Origin: Chromatiales bacterium (ex Bugula neritina AB1) | GTDB taxonomy: Bacteria > Pseudomonadota > Gammaproteobacteria > Granulosicoccales > Granulosicoccaceae | Direction: 5' to 3' | DNA length: 64,000 nt | NCBI GenBank assembly: GCA_001730015.1 | Contig: MDLA01000175.1 | Span: 1-64,000 of the forward strand | Shown here: in pieces, positions 34,374 through 43,962 of the stretch | Layout of the letters: every line of letters starts with the position of its first letter | Position numbering within the stretch: the stretch's first letter is position 1 | Program-made: the position numbers and the translations under genes | Notes under the pieces: model-generated | What the model saw: only the letters and a program-made list of their open reading frames with translations | Database searches by the model: none | What the model was told of the DNA's origin: nothing

Positions 34374-35861
34374 ATGAGCTTGAAAATATTCACGGCCTGC
34401 CTCGGCACTGAGACCAACTCATTTTCGCCGATACCAACCGGTCTTGAATTATTTGAGCGCACAATGCTCGTGCGCGGTGGAGACTTCGGTGATCGTGTGT
34501 CGCTGTTTGGTTTGCCATTGATTACCTGGCGTGAGCGCGCAAAGAGCTGCGGCTGGACTGTTGCTGAAGGTTTGGCAGCGTTTGCAACTCCGGCCGGCGA
34601 CACCACTCGAGCAGCCTACGAAGCATTGCGCGATGAAATTCTTGCTGACCTCGCAAGTGCAATGCCAGTGGATGCTGTGATGCTGAATTTGCATGGTGCA
34701 ATGGTGGCTGACGGTTATCCGGATGCAGAAGGCGACCTCTTAATACGTGTGCGTGAGCTAATCGGTGCAGACATTCCGCTGTTGGCGGAACTTGATCTGC
34801 ATGGTCACATGACACAGGCCAAGCTCGATGCAAGTGATGCACTCATTTACTACAAAGAGTACCCGCATGTCGATGCCGTTGAGCGCGCGGCCGAACTATT
34901 TGATATTGCCGAAGGCATGCTCACAAACGGATTACGTCCGCGCATGTCGATGTACGATTGCCGGATGCTCGGTATCTTTCCCACTACCCGTGAGCCACTT
35001 CAGGGCTTTGTCTCACGAATGAAAGCGCTGGAGCAACAGCCCGGCATTTTGTCGGTTTCGCTGGTGCATGGCTTCCCGTGGAGCAATACACCGGAGATCG
35101 GTATGCGGGTTCTGGTCGTCACCGATAACGACCAGCAGCTCGCTGATAATACCGCCGGGGAACTGGGCCGGTGGATCTGGAATCATCGTGCAGATCTGGT
35201 CGCACCATTTGTTGATTTGGATCACGCGCTCGATCGAGTCGCAGATGCGACTGGCAGCAGCCGGCCATTGATTCTGGCGGACACTGCCGACAACACCGGC
35301 ATCGGCGCCGCGGGTGATTCAACATTCGTGCTGGCGCGGTTAATTGAGCGTAATATTGGTGGTGTCGCTATTTCTCCGCTCTGGGATCCGGTTTTTGTCG
35401 ACGTGGCCTTTGATGCAGGGAAAGGGGCCAGGGTAAATGTTCGTCTGGGCGGCAAGCTGGGCCCTGCATCTGGCAACCCGCTGGATTTAGAAGTGACAGT
35501 TATGGATCTGGTGCGCGATGCTGAGCAACCTTTCGGTGGCGCTAAGGCACCGTTGGGGGATGTCGCCTGGCTTCGCGTGGGTGATCCGGAGGATAATGAA
35601 AACGCAATTGATATTATTGTAAACAGTAAGCGCGTACAGGCCTTTGATCCGGCCTGCTTTTCAGTGGCGGGACTCGACCCACTGAAACCGCGTGCACTGG
35701 TAGTGAAATCAACCCAGCACTTCTACGCGGGGTTCGAACCTATTGCTGAGGACATCATCTATATGGCGACACCCGGTTGTGGTTCTATGGATTTTGCCGC
35801 CATTGAGCACCCGATGGTTAGTGCGAAACTGTGGCCTAAAGAGGATGATCCGTTTAAATAG
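34374..35861 (+). CDS. M81-family metallopeptidase (MlrC/microcystinase-C-like)
   Basis: 495 residues, the usual length for MlrC-like proteins, cytoplasmic (no signal). The N-terminal family block is present (IFTACLGTETNSFSP), then AVMLNLHGAM, LLAELDLHGHMT with metal-ligand Asp and His, YKEYPHVDAVERA, and a C-terminal domain with ILADTADNTGIGAAGDST and VVKSTQHFYAGF. MlrC is the zinc enzyme of microcystin linear-peptide breakdown, but most family members, like this one, sit outside mlr clusters and probably hydrolyse other small amide or peptide substrates. It is a monocistronic gene with no related neighbours. Confidence 0.88.
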   Translation: MSLKIFTACLGTETNSFSPIPTGLELFERTMLVRGGDFGDRVSLFGLPLITWRERAKSCGWTVAEGLAAFATPAGDTTRAAYEALRDEILADLASAMPVDAVMLNLHGAMVADGYPDAEGDLLIRVRELIGADIPLLAELDLHGHMTQAKLDASDALIYYKEYPHVDAVERAAELFDIAEGMLTNGLRPRMSMYDCRMLGIFPTTREPLQGFVSRMKALEQQPGILSVSLVHGFPWSNTPEIGMRVLVVTDNDQQLADNTAGELGRWIWNHRADLVAPFVDLDHALDRVADATGSSRPLILADTADNTGIGAAGDSTFVLARLIERNIGGVAISPLWDPVFVDVAFDAGKGARVNVRLGGKLGPASGNPLDLEVTVMDLVRDAEQPFGGAKAPLGDVAWLRVGDPEDNENAIDIIVNSKRVQAFDPACFSVAGLDPLKPRALVVKSTQHFYAGFEPIAEDIIYMATPGCGSMDFAAIEHPMVSAKLWPKEDDPFK

Positions 35862-35956
35862 TGGTCAGGCAGCGAGTAACTATTTGCAGAGCGGATTCTG
35901 GCACAGTGGTCATGATTCTTCTTGTATGGCGCTTGATCAGGCGTTGTGCTTGCAGG

Positions 35957-35976
35957 GCTCTATTAATTAATAGAGC
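35957..35976. other. perfect 20-bp palindrome downstream of the peptidase gene
   Basis: GCTCTATTAATTAATAGAGC is fully self-complementary. It lies about 95 bases after the M81 peptidase stop and about 50 bases from the convergent VC0807-like gene end. It has no following T-run, so it could be a bidirectional transcription end or a protein site; function unknown. Confidence 0.4.
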
Positions 35977-36027
35977 GCCAGTAAATTCAAGTTGATGAAA
36001 TTTTAATTAGCATGCGGCATATTCTCA

Positions 36028-36717
36028 TCATTCGTTGCCCGCTACCATAATCTCCTCAAATTTTAATCCGGTTTGCTTACTAATTGTGCGCCACAGCATA
36101 TAAAAAATACCCAGCATCATCAGGGTTGAAGGGATGGCAATCATCGGGTAGCTGAGTAGTGTCATCCGGCCCAGCTCTTCATTAAAAGCAGTGGTGCCGG
36201 AATCGCTTTTAACAATCCATTTCGCCAGTACGTAATTCATCATTGCTGAAAAACCAAATGTACCGGCGAAAAGGTAATTGGCAGTATCAAGTTGCGTCTC
36301 AAATATATTGCGTGTTCCACGCTTGTCTAGCTCGCTTTCTATGCGTTTAACATTTAAAACAGATGGGTTGAATAACAGTTTCCGTATAACTGGATAGCCG
36401 ACTTTATGTGCAATCAGAACGCCGATGCCGATAACTGTTGGCACGGCAGCTTCTTTAATGGCTAGCCAGCCTGCGTCAAGTTTCAGCAAACCGATTCCAC
36501 CGGTCAGCAAAACACTGAATACACCAATTAAAGCGATCCAGTTCTTCTTTCGATTGTTGATCAGTTCGTAGAGGCCCCAGCAGACGGGAAATGCCAGGGC
36601 CAGCAGCAGGGCGCGTGTAGCGCCCAGTTGCTCCGGGCCGCTGAGTTTCATCAATACTACTGATGGAATCAGTATGCTGACTGCCAGATCTATAAACGGG
36701 TGTGATTTTTCACTCAT
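36028..36717 (-). CDS. VC0807-family inner-membrane protein
   Basis: 229-residue hydrophobic protein with about six transmembrane helices, matching the VC0807/septation-protein-A-like family of unknown function (YELINNRKKNWIALIGVFSVLLTG, WLAIKEAAVPTVIGIGVL, GTFGFSAMMNYVLAKWIV). It lies 50 bases downstream of hflC on the same strand and could be co-transcribed with hflK-hflC, although I know no functional link. Confidence 0.75.
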   Translation of the reverse strand: MSEKSHPFIDLAVSILIPSVVLMKLSGPEQLGATRALLLALAFPVCWGLYELINNRKKNWIALIGVFSVLLTGGIGLLKLDAGWLAIKEAAVPTVIGIGVLIAHKVGYPVIRKLLFNPSVLNVKRIESELDKRGTRNIFETQLDTANYLFAGTFGFSAMMNYVLAKWIVKSDSGTTAFNEELGRMTLLSYPMIAIPSTLMMLGIFYMLWRTISKQTGLKFEEIMVAGNE

Positions 36718-36767
36718 GTGCTGGACCGGTGAATAGCAGAATCTCTATTGAATAGAATAATCATAAT

Positions 36768-37721
36768 TTATTGTTCAGGCGTCATGCCTTTCAAGTACCT
36801 GAATGCTTCACTTTCGGTAGAAAGCATTAGTGTGGTGTTGCTTTTGAGTATAGATTTGTACATGTCCATGGTTTTCTGGAATTCATAGAAATCTACAGAT
36901 GCCTGGTTTTTGTTATAGGCTTTGGCATATATTTCGGTGGCTTTTGCATCAGCGGCGCCGCGTATTTCTTCTACTTCGCGGTAAGCTTCTGACTGAATTT
37001 TATTCAGCTCACGCTCTCTGAATCCGTTGATACGTGCCGCTTCACCATTGCCTTCGGATCTGAATCGCTCGGCAATTTGCCGGCGCTCACTGATCATTCG
37101 GTCGTAAATTTTCGGACGCACGCTTTCGTTGTAATTGATTCGCTTGAACCGGATATCAAGTAGCTCGATACCGAACACTTCAACCTTTGTGGCGGCAGAT
37201 TTAAATATTTCCTGCTCCACGAGTTTACGACCTTTTGTTATTGGAACCAATGTACCAAGCGTTGCCAGATCTTCTTCAGTGAGTGATGCGTCCAGCAGTG
37301 GTTTTCTGTCTTTGGTGGTTCGGATGATTTCTATCAGTTCATGCTTGGCAACGGCATTGCGTGTTTCACTGCCGAGTATGTCGTCGAGGCGTGATTGAGC
37401 GCTGCGCTCATCGCGCAGCCTAAGCAAATACTGTAGCGGGTCGACTATGCGCCAGCGAGCGAACAGATCAACAGCAATATAGAGTTTATCTTTTGTGGGC
37501 ATGTTGCTGGGGTTTCCATCCCACTCAAGTATGCGTTTTTCAATTGGATTTACTTTTTGTACAAAAGGTAATTTAAATTTAAGGCCGGCAGTGGTCACCG
37601 CATCGCCAACCGGTTTACCGAACTGGGTGATAATGACCTGTTCCGTTTCGTTGACCTTGTAGGCTGAATTGCCGACAAGCAGAGCCAGTAACGCAATAGT
37701 TATCAGAATAAGTACTTTCAT
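36768..37721 (-). CDS. hflC: HflC, modulator of FtsH protease
   Basis: 317-residue SPFH/band-7 protein with one N-terminal transmembrane anchor (ITIALLALLVGNSAY) and a periplasmic SPFH domain (VNETEQVIITQFGKPVGD, VDLFARWRIVDPLQYL), then a long coiled coil rich in Glu/Arg/Ala (AERFRSEGNGEAARINGFRE). With HflK it forms the large cage around the FtsH protease that restrains degradation of membrane proteins. The ATG overlaps the hflK stop by 4 bases, the usual hflKC arrangement. Confidence 0.95.
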   Translation of the reverse strand: MKVLILITIALLALLVGNSAYKVNETEQVIITQFGKPVGDAVTTAGLKFKLPFVQKVNPIEKRILEWDGNPSNMPTKDKLYIAVDLFARWRIVDPLQYLLRLRDERSAQSRLDDILGSETRNAVAKHELIEIIRTTKDRKPLLDASLTEEDLATLGTLVPITKGRKLVEQEIFKSAATKVEVFGIELLDIRFKRINYNESVRPKIYDRMISERRQIAERFRSEGNGEAARINGFRERELNKIQSEAYREVEEIRGAADAKATEIYAKAYNKNQASVDFYEFQKTMDMYKSILKSNTTLMLSTESEAFRYLKGMTPEQ

Positions 37722-38899
37722 CGTGTGAGCGCTCCGGTTCCACTCAGCGGCAGTAAAGGCAGAACCTGTTGAGATTTCTCATCCATAATTATTTTTGATT
37801 CCAGCTCTGGTAATACTTCCTCAAGTGTCTCTATATAGATACGGCGCCGTGTTACTTCGGGGGCCTTGAGGTATTCAGTCAGTATGGCGTTGAATCTGGC
37901 TGCATCACCTTCTGCTTCGTTGATACGTTTCAGCCGGTAGCCATCTGCGGCTCGTATTCTCTGATCTTTTTCACCTTCGGCCAGTGGTACCACTTTGTTG
38001 TACTCTCGGCGGGCCGCGTTGATCAGGCTTTCTTTCTCCTGCTGCGCCTGATTCACTTCGTTGAAGGACTCCTGCACTGGTCGGGGAGGGTTTATATTTT
38101 TCAGTTGTACCTGATCAATACTGACACCGATACCATACTTGGTGGTGAGCTCCTGCATTTTTACCAGAGCCTCGTCTTCTATTTCCTGTCGGCCAATGGT
38201 AATGACTTCATCAACGGTGCGGTCGCCCACGACTTCTCGCATTACAGACTCTGACAGATCGCGCAGGGTTTCTCCCGGATTGCGAACTTCGAACATGTAT
38301 TTTTTCGGATCTTCGATCCGGTACTGTACGACCCATTCAACCAGAGCGGCATTGAGATCGCCGGTTACCATCTGGCTTTGGGCCTGCGGATTGGGGCGGT
38401 GCTGACTGCGGTTGGTGGCGCCAGTGGTCGAAAAACCGAACTCCTGTTTCAGCTGGCGCTTTACCGGAACGATGGTGACTTCGTCAGCACCCCAGGGGAC
38501 TTTGAAATGAAGCCCCGCTGGCTCCTCCTTTAGGTACTTGCCAAAGCGCGTAACCAGACCAACGGAGTCACTGGGCACGGTGTAATACGCAGTAGAGATG
38601 AACAAACCAATGGCAACCAGCGCAGCTACGATCAATATGGGCATCAAACCACCGGGCAGGTTCATGCCGGCACCACCGGTTCCGGTTCCGTTACCGGACC
38701 GGCCGCCAGAGCCGCCACCCGAATTGCCGCCACCACCCGAATTACCGCCGCCCCCAAAAAGATTCTCAAGCTTTTTTTTCTGCTGGCGAATTACCTCGTC
38801 GAGGTCGGGCGGGCCGTTATTGGAATTCGGCTGATTTTTGTGGCTCCAGTCGGAAGCCTGGGCTCCCTTCTTATTGTTGTGCAGATCAATTACTGCCAT
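37718..38899 (-). CDS. hflK: HflK, modulator of FtsH protease
   Basis: SPFH/band-7 protein of about 393 residues, partner of HflC. The N-terminal cytoplasmic part is polar with DEVIRQQKKKLENLFGG, followed by a Gly/Asn/Ser-rich linker of GGGGNS-type repeats, a transmembrane helix (LIVAALVAIGLFISTAYYTV), SPFH domain (VGLVTRFGKYLKEEPAGLHFK) and coiled coil. The ORF can start 15 codons upstream at a TTG (38944), but the ATG at 38899 gives the family N-terminus (MAVIDLHNN) and is chosen. Confidence 0.93.
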   Translation of the reverse strand: MAVIDLHNNKKGAQASDWSHKNQPNSNNGPPDLDEVIRQQKKKLENLFGGGGNSGGGGNSGGGSGGRSGNGTGTGGAGMNLPGGLMPILIVAALVAIGLFISTAYYTVPSDSVGLVTRFGKYLKEEPAGLHFKVPWGADEVTIVPVKRQLKQEFGFSTTGATNRSQHRPNPQAQSQMVTGDLNAALVEWVVQYRIEDPKKYMFEVRNPGETLRDLSESVMREVVGDRTVDEVITIGRQEIEDEALVKMQELTTKYGIGVSIDQVQLKNINPPRPVQESFNEVNQAQQEKESLINAARREYNKVVPLAEGEKDQRIRAADGYRLKRINEAEGDAARFNAILTEYLKAPEVTRRRIYIETLEEVLPELESKIIMDEKSQQVLPLLPLSGTGALTR

Positions 38900-39265
38900 G
38901 TTGCTGTTCTCAGTGTTGCACCGGGTTTTCAGTGATGGGCTCAAATCCAGCAGATCGGTTCATAATCTGATTGCCTGATGATTTGCTTGCTGATTGTATC
39001 GTTGCCGCGCATTATCGGTGCAATTCATTTTGATTGCATTATTGAACAGGCAATTCTTCAGATTATCAGAAAACGATAATCGGTGAGGATAGACCAGTAA
39101 TCTGTGCGGGCATGAGGCGCATGATGAAGATGTTAGTTCAGATATTTCTGATTGATCGAATAGTTGTTCCTATTCAACAAAACCGATCGGTAAAACCGCG
39201 TCTGTTGAGAGCGCACCAACAGTTCGATGATTAATTCCTGCAAAACGTCCAGCTGCGTGAGTTAT
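38900..39265. other. intergenic region upstream of hflK
   Basis: 366 bases between the acyl-CoA ligase stop and hflK, both on the minus strand. It holds a perfect 7-bp inverted repeat GATTATC-7 bases-GATAATC at 39061-39081, about 160 bases upstream of hflK, which could be an operator. No gene or RNA recognised. Confidence 0.45.
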
Positions 39266-40837
39266 TTATTGCCGGGTAATTCCGGCTTTGTTGTTCCGCA
39301 ACACAAACTTTTGTACTTTGCCGGTCGCGGTTTTAGGCAGCTCATTGACAAAGCTAACCCACTGCGGTGTTTTAAAGTGCGCCAGCGTGTCCCTGACGTG
39401 CTGCTTTAAGTCTGCCTCTGTCGTCTGTTGACCAGGCTGAAGCACAACAAACGCATGTGGCGATTCGCCCCACTTTTCATGTGCCATGCCGACGACAGCA
39501 GCTTCCTGTACAGCGGGATGTCGTAACAGACATCCTTCAACTTCGACCGATGAAATATTTTCACCGCCACTGATGATGACGTCTTTGAATCGATCGCGTA
39601 TTTCCAGAAACCCGTCAGGGTGCACTACAGCAGCATCGCCGGAATGGAACCAGCCGTTTTTAATGGCGGCATCTGTGGCGGCCGGGTCGTTATAGTATCC
39701 TTTCATGACAACATTACCTTGAACGGTAATCTCCCCCAGAGTTGCACCATCATGCGGGACTTCGTTTCCATGTTCATCAACCACCCGCAGCTCGCCCGAG
39801 CCGACCAGTTCAACTCCCTGCCGGGCTTTGATGACAGCCAGTTCTTCGGCGGATAACTTGTGATGTTCCGGTTGCGACTCGCATATAGAGATCAGCGGTG
39901 CGGTTTCGGTCAGCCCGTACACATGAGTCAGATGCCAGCCGAGATCCTGCTCCAGGGCCTCGATGGTTGCGGCAGCAGGTGGTGCCCCGGCCGTGAACAG
40001 ACGTACGCCGCGCGGGATCTGCCGACGAAACTCCTCCGGAGCGTTGATGATGCCAATTAACACGGTAGGTGCGGCACAGAGCATGGTGATTTTTTCGTCT
40101 GCCAGCGCTTTGCACACGAGCTCCGGGTCGACCTTTGGCAGGCAGACGTGCGTCATGCCGCGGGCTGTATTCAGCCAGGTGAACGTCCAGCCATTTGCGT
40201 GGAACATGGGTAGTGTCCACAGGTAGCGATCTGCCGGTGTCAGGTGCTGGTGCGCCAGCGTGTTCATGATATTCAGATACGCATTGCGGTGCGTGATCAT
40301 CACGCCTTTAGGGCGCGCCGTGGTACCGCTGGTGTAGTTAATTGTCAGTAGATCCGATTCTGCGATTTCTACTTCAGCGAAATCCGGCTCGCTGTCGGCG
40401 AGCATTTGCTCGTAGTCCATCCATCCGTCGCGGCTACCGCTCAGGGCAATATAGAATTCAATGTGGGTTAGTTGCTCGCGAATACTGTCGATTGCCGGCA
40501 TGTACTCGGGATGTACGCAAACGGCTTTAGCACCGCAGTGGTTTAGTATGTATTCGAAATCATCGGCCAGCAGCCGGTAATTTATCGGAACCAGCACAGC
40601 GCCTATTTGCGGTACCGCATAGTAGCCCTCCAGATGCGAATGCGTGTTAGGGGCTATATAGGCAACTCGGTCACCCTGTGTGATACCCAGGCCTTGCAGT
40701 GCAGCAGACCACTTGTCACAACGGTTGAGAAACTCGGCGTAGGTGAAGCGTTTTTCGCCTTCGACAACGGCTTCTTTGTGTGCGTACAGGCGGCGAGCCC
40801 GGCGCCCGAACTCGATAGGTGATAGTGCGATTTCCAC
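39266..40837 (-). CDS. AMP-forming acyl-CoA ligase (FadD/methylmercaptopropionate-CoA-ligase-like)
   Basis: 523-residue ANL-superfamily ligase that activates a carboxylic acid with ATP and transfers it to CoA. Core motifs: INYTSGTTARPKGVMITH (P-loop), HVYGLTETAP, GWFHSGDAAVVHPDGFLEI, RFKDVIISGGENISSVEVE hinge and LPKTATGKVQKFVLR with the catalytic Lys. Length and start MEIALSPIEFGRRARRLY fit medium-chain/short-branched acyl-CoA ligases including DmdB-type enzymes; the acid cannot be read from sequence. It is followed upstream by a MITE-like element and a separate monooxygenase gene. Confidence 0.9.
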   Translation of the reverse strand: MEIALSPIEFGRRARRLYAHKEAVVEGEKRFTYAEFLNRCDKWSAALQGLGITQGDRVAYIAPNTHSHLEGYYAVPQIGAVLVPINYRLLADDFEYILNHCGAKAVCVHPEYMPAIDSIREQLTHIEFYIALSGSRDGWMDYEQMLADSEPDFAEVEIAESDLLTINYTSGTTARPKGVMITHRNAYLNIMNTLAHQHLTPADRYLWTLPMFHANGWTFTWLNTARGMTHVCLPKVDPELVCKALADEKITMLCAAPTVLIGIINAPEEFRRQIPRGVRLFTAGAPPAAATIEALEQDLGWHLTHVYGLTETAPLISICESQPEHHKLSAEELAVIKARQGVELVGSGELRVVDEHGNEVPHDGATLGEITVQGNVVMKGYYNDPAATDAAIKNGWFHSGDAAVVHPDGFLEIRDRFKDVIISGGENISSVEVEGCLLRHPAVQEAAVVGMAHEKWGESPHAFVVLQPGQQTTEADLKQHVRDTLAHFKTPQWVSFVNELPKTATGKVQKFVLRNNKAGITRQ

Positions 40838-40871
40838 TATGCGCTTCCTCTTCAGATGTAACTGGAATAGT

Positions 40872-41034
40872 TAGTGCCCGTCCATAAACCAGGGCGTAGC
40901 GAGGATCATTCAGGTGCGTGAGATTTCGCCTACCACATGTGGGCGTTTAGTCATTCTAAATAACTACATGTGGTCGGTGAAAGATTGCGTGTCCTGAGTG
41001 GTCCGCAGTAGCGCTGGTTTATGGATGGGCACTA
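40872..41034. mobile_element. MITE-like palindromic element, 163 bp
   Basis: Terminal inverted repeats of about 21 bp with one mismatch: the left arm TAGTGCCCGTCCATAAACCA pairs with TGGTTTATGGATGGGCACTA at the right end. Inside, a second pair (ACCACATGT at about 40932-40940 and ACATGTGGT at about 40963-40974) and an intermediate pair (GGATCATTCAGG with CCTGAGTGGTCC, two mismatches) make the whole element nearly self-complementary. It has no coding capacity, and TA may be the target. Long nearly palindromic non-coding units like this are usually non-autonomous transposons; a structured RNA is the alternative. Confidence 0.6.
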
Positions 41035-41098
41035 GGTAGTTTATAGAGCGAGCATAGCGCGTAGCGAATCGGTTTCAAAGTGCATTGTATGCAGAGCA

Positions 41099-41121
41099 TC
41101 GCCCACCTGAGCGGTGGGCGA
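41099..41121. terminator. stable hairpin after the monooxygenase gene
   Basis: TCGCCCACC and GGTGGGCGA form a perfect 9-bp GC-rich stem with a 5-base loop. It lies 20 bases downstream of the minus-strand monooxygenase stop, in the right place for its terminator, but no T-run follows on either strand, so termination would be weak or factor-assisted. Confidence 0.5.
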
Positions 41122-41140
41122 AAACCATGACAGACGCCGA

Positions 41141-42301
41141 TCAGGCGTCAGCGAGATCCTTCTCGTGACGAGCTGTGGCTTCTTCTACTGCTTTCAATTG
41201 CTTTTCTGCCAGCACAGCACGTTTTGAGCGGGCTAGATCTGCTGCTGCCTGCAAGCCGCTGCCGGAGGATTGAAAGTGTGGCATAACTTCGCGAGCGAAC
41301 AATTCGTAACTTTTCTTTGTTGCTGCATTGTTTGCCCAGTTATGTGCCAGCGTCAGATAGGTGCCGAAGCCGCCGTTGGATTGCTCGATGAGGCTTTCGA
41401 TTTGCTCAATCATCCGATCTGGCGTACCAACAACACCGAGACCGCCATTGACGAAATCAATCATTTCATCGACATCGGCGCCATCGACGGCCATTTGAGG
41501 AAATGCGGCGACGTCCTGGAAGTACCGGAACCACTGTTCCATGCCGTATTTCATGTCTTTTCTGGCTTGTGCTTCGGTCTCGGCAAGGTGCATCAAGCCG
41601 ACCAGTCGCCACTTGCTGCGATCGGCGACCTGATTGTGCTGAGCTGCCATTTGCTCCTGAATGGTCCAGTGGTGGGCGAGCACATCCATACCTACCGCAA
41701 CAGTCGCCCCAAGAGATAATAATCCGGCACCATAACGGCCCGCCAGACGCGCTCCGGACGGAGAAGCTACCGCGGCGACGGTGACATCAAACAGTGGGTC
41801 GGAGTAGGGTCGAAGATGTAGCCTTGCGTCCTTCAGTGTGAGATGTTCGCTTTCATAACTGACGGGTTCTTCCGAAGTCAGCAGGCGCATCACGATATCC
41901 ATATAGTCTTCGAACAATGGTCGCATTTGCGTGGGCTCGAGGCCAAGCATTGCCGCATCGGTTGGCAAAGCCCCCGGGCCTACGCCCATCATTACTCTGC
42001 CGCGAGTCAGATGATCGAGCAGTACCATGCGTTCAGCGGTCCACAACGGATTGTGATACGGCAGTGAAACGACGCCGGTACCAAGTTTGATGCGTTGTGT
42101 TCGTGCAGCAGCAGAGGCAATAAATACCTCTGGTGATGCAATAATTTCACTACCGGCAGAGTGGTGTTCGCCTATCCATGCTTCATCGTAGTCGAGCATA
42201 TCAAGGTGAGCCAGCAGGTCGAGATCCTGTTCTAAAGACAGGGTCGGGTTGTGATTTGGCGCGTGGAAAGGCGCCATGAATATTCCAAACTTCATTTTCA
42301 T
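41141..42301 (-). CDS. LLM-class flavin-dependent monooxygenase (limonene-monooxygenase-like)
   Basis: 386-residue luciferase-like (TIM-barrel) flavin-dependent oxidoreductase using reduced FMN and oxygen. Family blocks: MKFGIFMAPFHAPNHNP, DYDEAWIGEHHSAG, RTQRIKLGTGVVSLPYHNPL, RGRVMMGVGPGALPTDA and GTPDRMIEQIESL. The C-terminal 40 residues are a charged helix. The start is the ATG at 42301 (MKMKFG) with GGAGG 6 bases upstream, 11 codons inside the longest frame. The style resembles limonene 1,2-monooxygenase and related alkanal monooxygenases; substrate unknown, and no flavin reductase is adjacent. Confidence 0.85.
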   Translation of the reverse strand: MKMKFGIFMAPFHAPNHNPTLSLEQDLDLLAHLDMLDYDEAWIGEHHSAGSEIIASPEVFIASAAARTQRIKLGTGVVSLPYHNPLWTAERMVLLDHLTRGRVMMGVGPGALPTDAAMLGLEPTQMRPLFEDYMDIVMRLLTSEEPVSYESEHLTLKDARLHLRPYSDPLFDVTVAAVASPSGARLAGRYGAGLLSLGATVAVGMDVLAHHWTIQEQMAAQHNQVADRSKWRLVGLMHLAETEAQARKDMKYGMEQWFRYFQDVAAFPQMAVDGADVDEMIDFVNGGLGVVGTPDRMIEQIESLIEQSNGGFGTYLTLAHNWANNAATKKSYELFAREVMPHFQSSGSGLQAAADLARSKRAVLAEKQLKAVEEATARHEKDLADA

Positions 42302-42552
42302 TGCATTCCTCCGGGAATTCTGGGGTGATTGCAATCATGGCTATCACCCATGTGGCCGCAATAGAGCGGTTGTCAGTAATAATACCAATGCACTGTTTCG
42401 GAAGTATGCTTTTTATTATTATTAGTTAGTTGCGTTCTATCGGGTTAAAATTCTGGTGAAGAGTCAGTCTGATTGAGAACACGCTGCGTCAGGGTCTGAA
42501 TATTCGGAAGTTCGGCGGTAGCTGATTTATTTCAAGGTAAAGGGGACACACA

Positions 42553-43461
42553 ATGCGTTGGCAGCAGGGCAGAAAAAGCAGGAATATTGAAGATCGTCGC
42601 GGAGGCCGTGGAGGTGGCACGGTAGCCCGTCGCGGAGGCTCCAAAATGGGTGGGCTGATGACGATCGGGCTGGTTATTGCCGGACTGGTATTCGGCGTGA
42701 ACCCGATGAAACTCATTAATATGACCGGAGGGCTTGGCGGTTTGGGTGGAGGTGGCGCCAGCATTGGAGCCCCTGCAGGCGGTGGAGTCCAGTACGATGC
42801 CAGTGCCCGCAAGGATGATCAGGCTGGTCAGTTTGTAGCCTCCGTTCTTGGCTATACCGAAGATACCTGGAACGACATCTTCCGAAGTTACGGCGCAAAA
42901 TATCAGCCGCCGACACTCGTGATGTTTGAGGGTAGCGTGCGTTCGGCCTGTGGAACACAAAGTTCTGCCGCAGGGCCATTCTATTGCCCGGGTGATAAGC
43001 AGGTATATATCGATACATCATTTTTCCGGGAACTGCAGAATATGGGCGCGCCGGGGGATTTTGCCATGGCCTATGTTATTGGCCATGAAGTCGCTCACCA
43101 TGTTCAAAATCTTGAAGGTATTTCCATGAAAGTTCAAGGGCGCCAGCGTAGAGTATCGAAGGTCGAAGCCAATCGCCTTTCTGTGTTAACTGAACTGCAG
43201 GCGGACTGCTATGCTGGTGTCTGGGCCCACCATACACAAAAGAAAACCCGGTTTCTTGAAGAGGGAGATCTTGAAGAAGGGCTTAACGCAGCGGCGCAGA
43301 TTGGCGATGATGTGTTGCTGAAGAAAGCAGGGCATACGCCTCACGAGAGCATGTATACGCATGGTTCAGCGAAGCAGCGCCAGCAGTGGTTTACCGAAGG
43401 TCTGCGTAACGGCAAGGTCGAAAACTGCAATACGTTCAGACAGGCAGGTGTTCAGCTCTAG
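42553..43461 (+). CDS. ypfJ: YpfJ-type neutral zinc metallopeptidase
   Basis: 302 residues. The basic Gly/Arg-rich N-terminus (QGRKSRNIEDRRGG) precedes one transmembrane helix (about 36-56), then the Zn-peptidase domain: CGTQSSAAGPFYCPGDKQVY, HEVAHH with HExxH at 178-182, and LQADCYAGVW supplying the third-ligand region. This matches the YpfJ/putative neutral zinc metallopeptidase family throughout its length. Physiological substrate unknown. Monocistronic and convergent with cdd. Confidence 0.92.
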   Translation: MRWQQGRKSRNIEDRRGGRGGGTVARRGGSKMGGLMTIGLVIAGLVFGVNPMKLINMTGGLGGLGGGGASIGAPAGGGVQYDASARKDDQAGQFVASVLGYTEDTWNDIFRSYGAKYQPPTLVMFEGSVRSACGTQSSAAGPFYCPGDKQVYIDTSFFRELQNMGAPGDFAMAYVIGHEVAHHVQNLEGISMKVQGRQRRVSKVEANRLSVLTELQADCYAGVWAHHTQKKTRFLEEGDLEEGLNAAAQIGDDVLLKKAGHTPHESMYTHGSAKQRQQWFTEGLRNGKVENCNTFRQAGVQL

Positions 43462-43554
43462 AGAACCTGATACTGTAAATGGCGGGTCCGGGAATAGGGC
43501 CCGTGATAGTTGGTTTGTGTACGGCGCTCTGGTGGTTAGAGATAGTGCTGGTGA

Positions 43555-43959
43555 TTAATTGAGATTGTCCGGCCCGAAAGACAACGGCAGCAGATCTCCC
43601 AGAGTGCTTGTGTAGCGTATCGTATTGTTGTCGCCAATCAGTACTGGTGTGGCTTCGTCGGCAAATTCCCGAATGCGCTGTCTGCAGCCGCCACACGGTG
43701 TGCAAAGTTCATCACCGAAACCCGCCACTGCTATCGCGGCAATGCTATTGTCGCCGCCCATAATCATCGAGCTTATTGCACTGGCTTCAGCGCAGTTGCC
43801 CAATGGGTAGGCAGCGTTTTCGACATTACAGCCGCTGTAGATGTTGCCGGTGTCAGTGAGAATTGCAGCACCAACCGGAAAATTTGAGTAGGGTGCGTAG
43901 GCACGGGACATAGCAGCCCGGGCGTGCTCTATAAGGTCTGAGTAATCCGCAGTAACCAT
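43555..43959 (-). CDS. cdd: cytidine deaminase
   Basis: 134-residue short-form (tetrameric type) cytidine deaminase that converts cytidine/deoxycytidine to uridine/deoxyuridine. Zinc site and catalytic Glu are present in CNVENAAYPLGNCAEASA and PCGGCRQ. N-terminal SRAYAPYSNFPVGAAI is typical. It starts 3 bases after the last permease stop and is the terminal gene of a nucleoside-uptake operon, so it probably processes imported pyrimidine nucleosides. Confidence 0.95.
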   Translation of the reverse strand: MVTADYSDLIEHARAAMSRAYAPYSNFPVGAAILTDTGNIYSGCNVENAAYPLGNCAEASAISSMIMGGDNSIAAIAVAGFGDELCTPCGGCRQRIREFADEATPVLIGDNNTIRYTSTLGDLLPLSFGPDNLN

Positions 43960-43962
43960 CTG

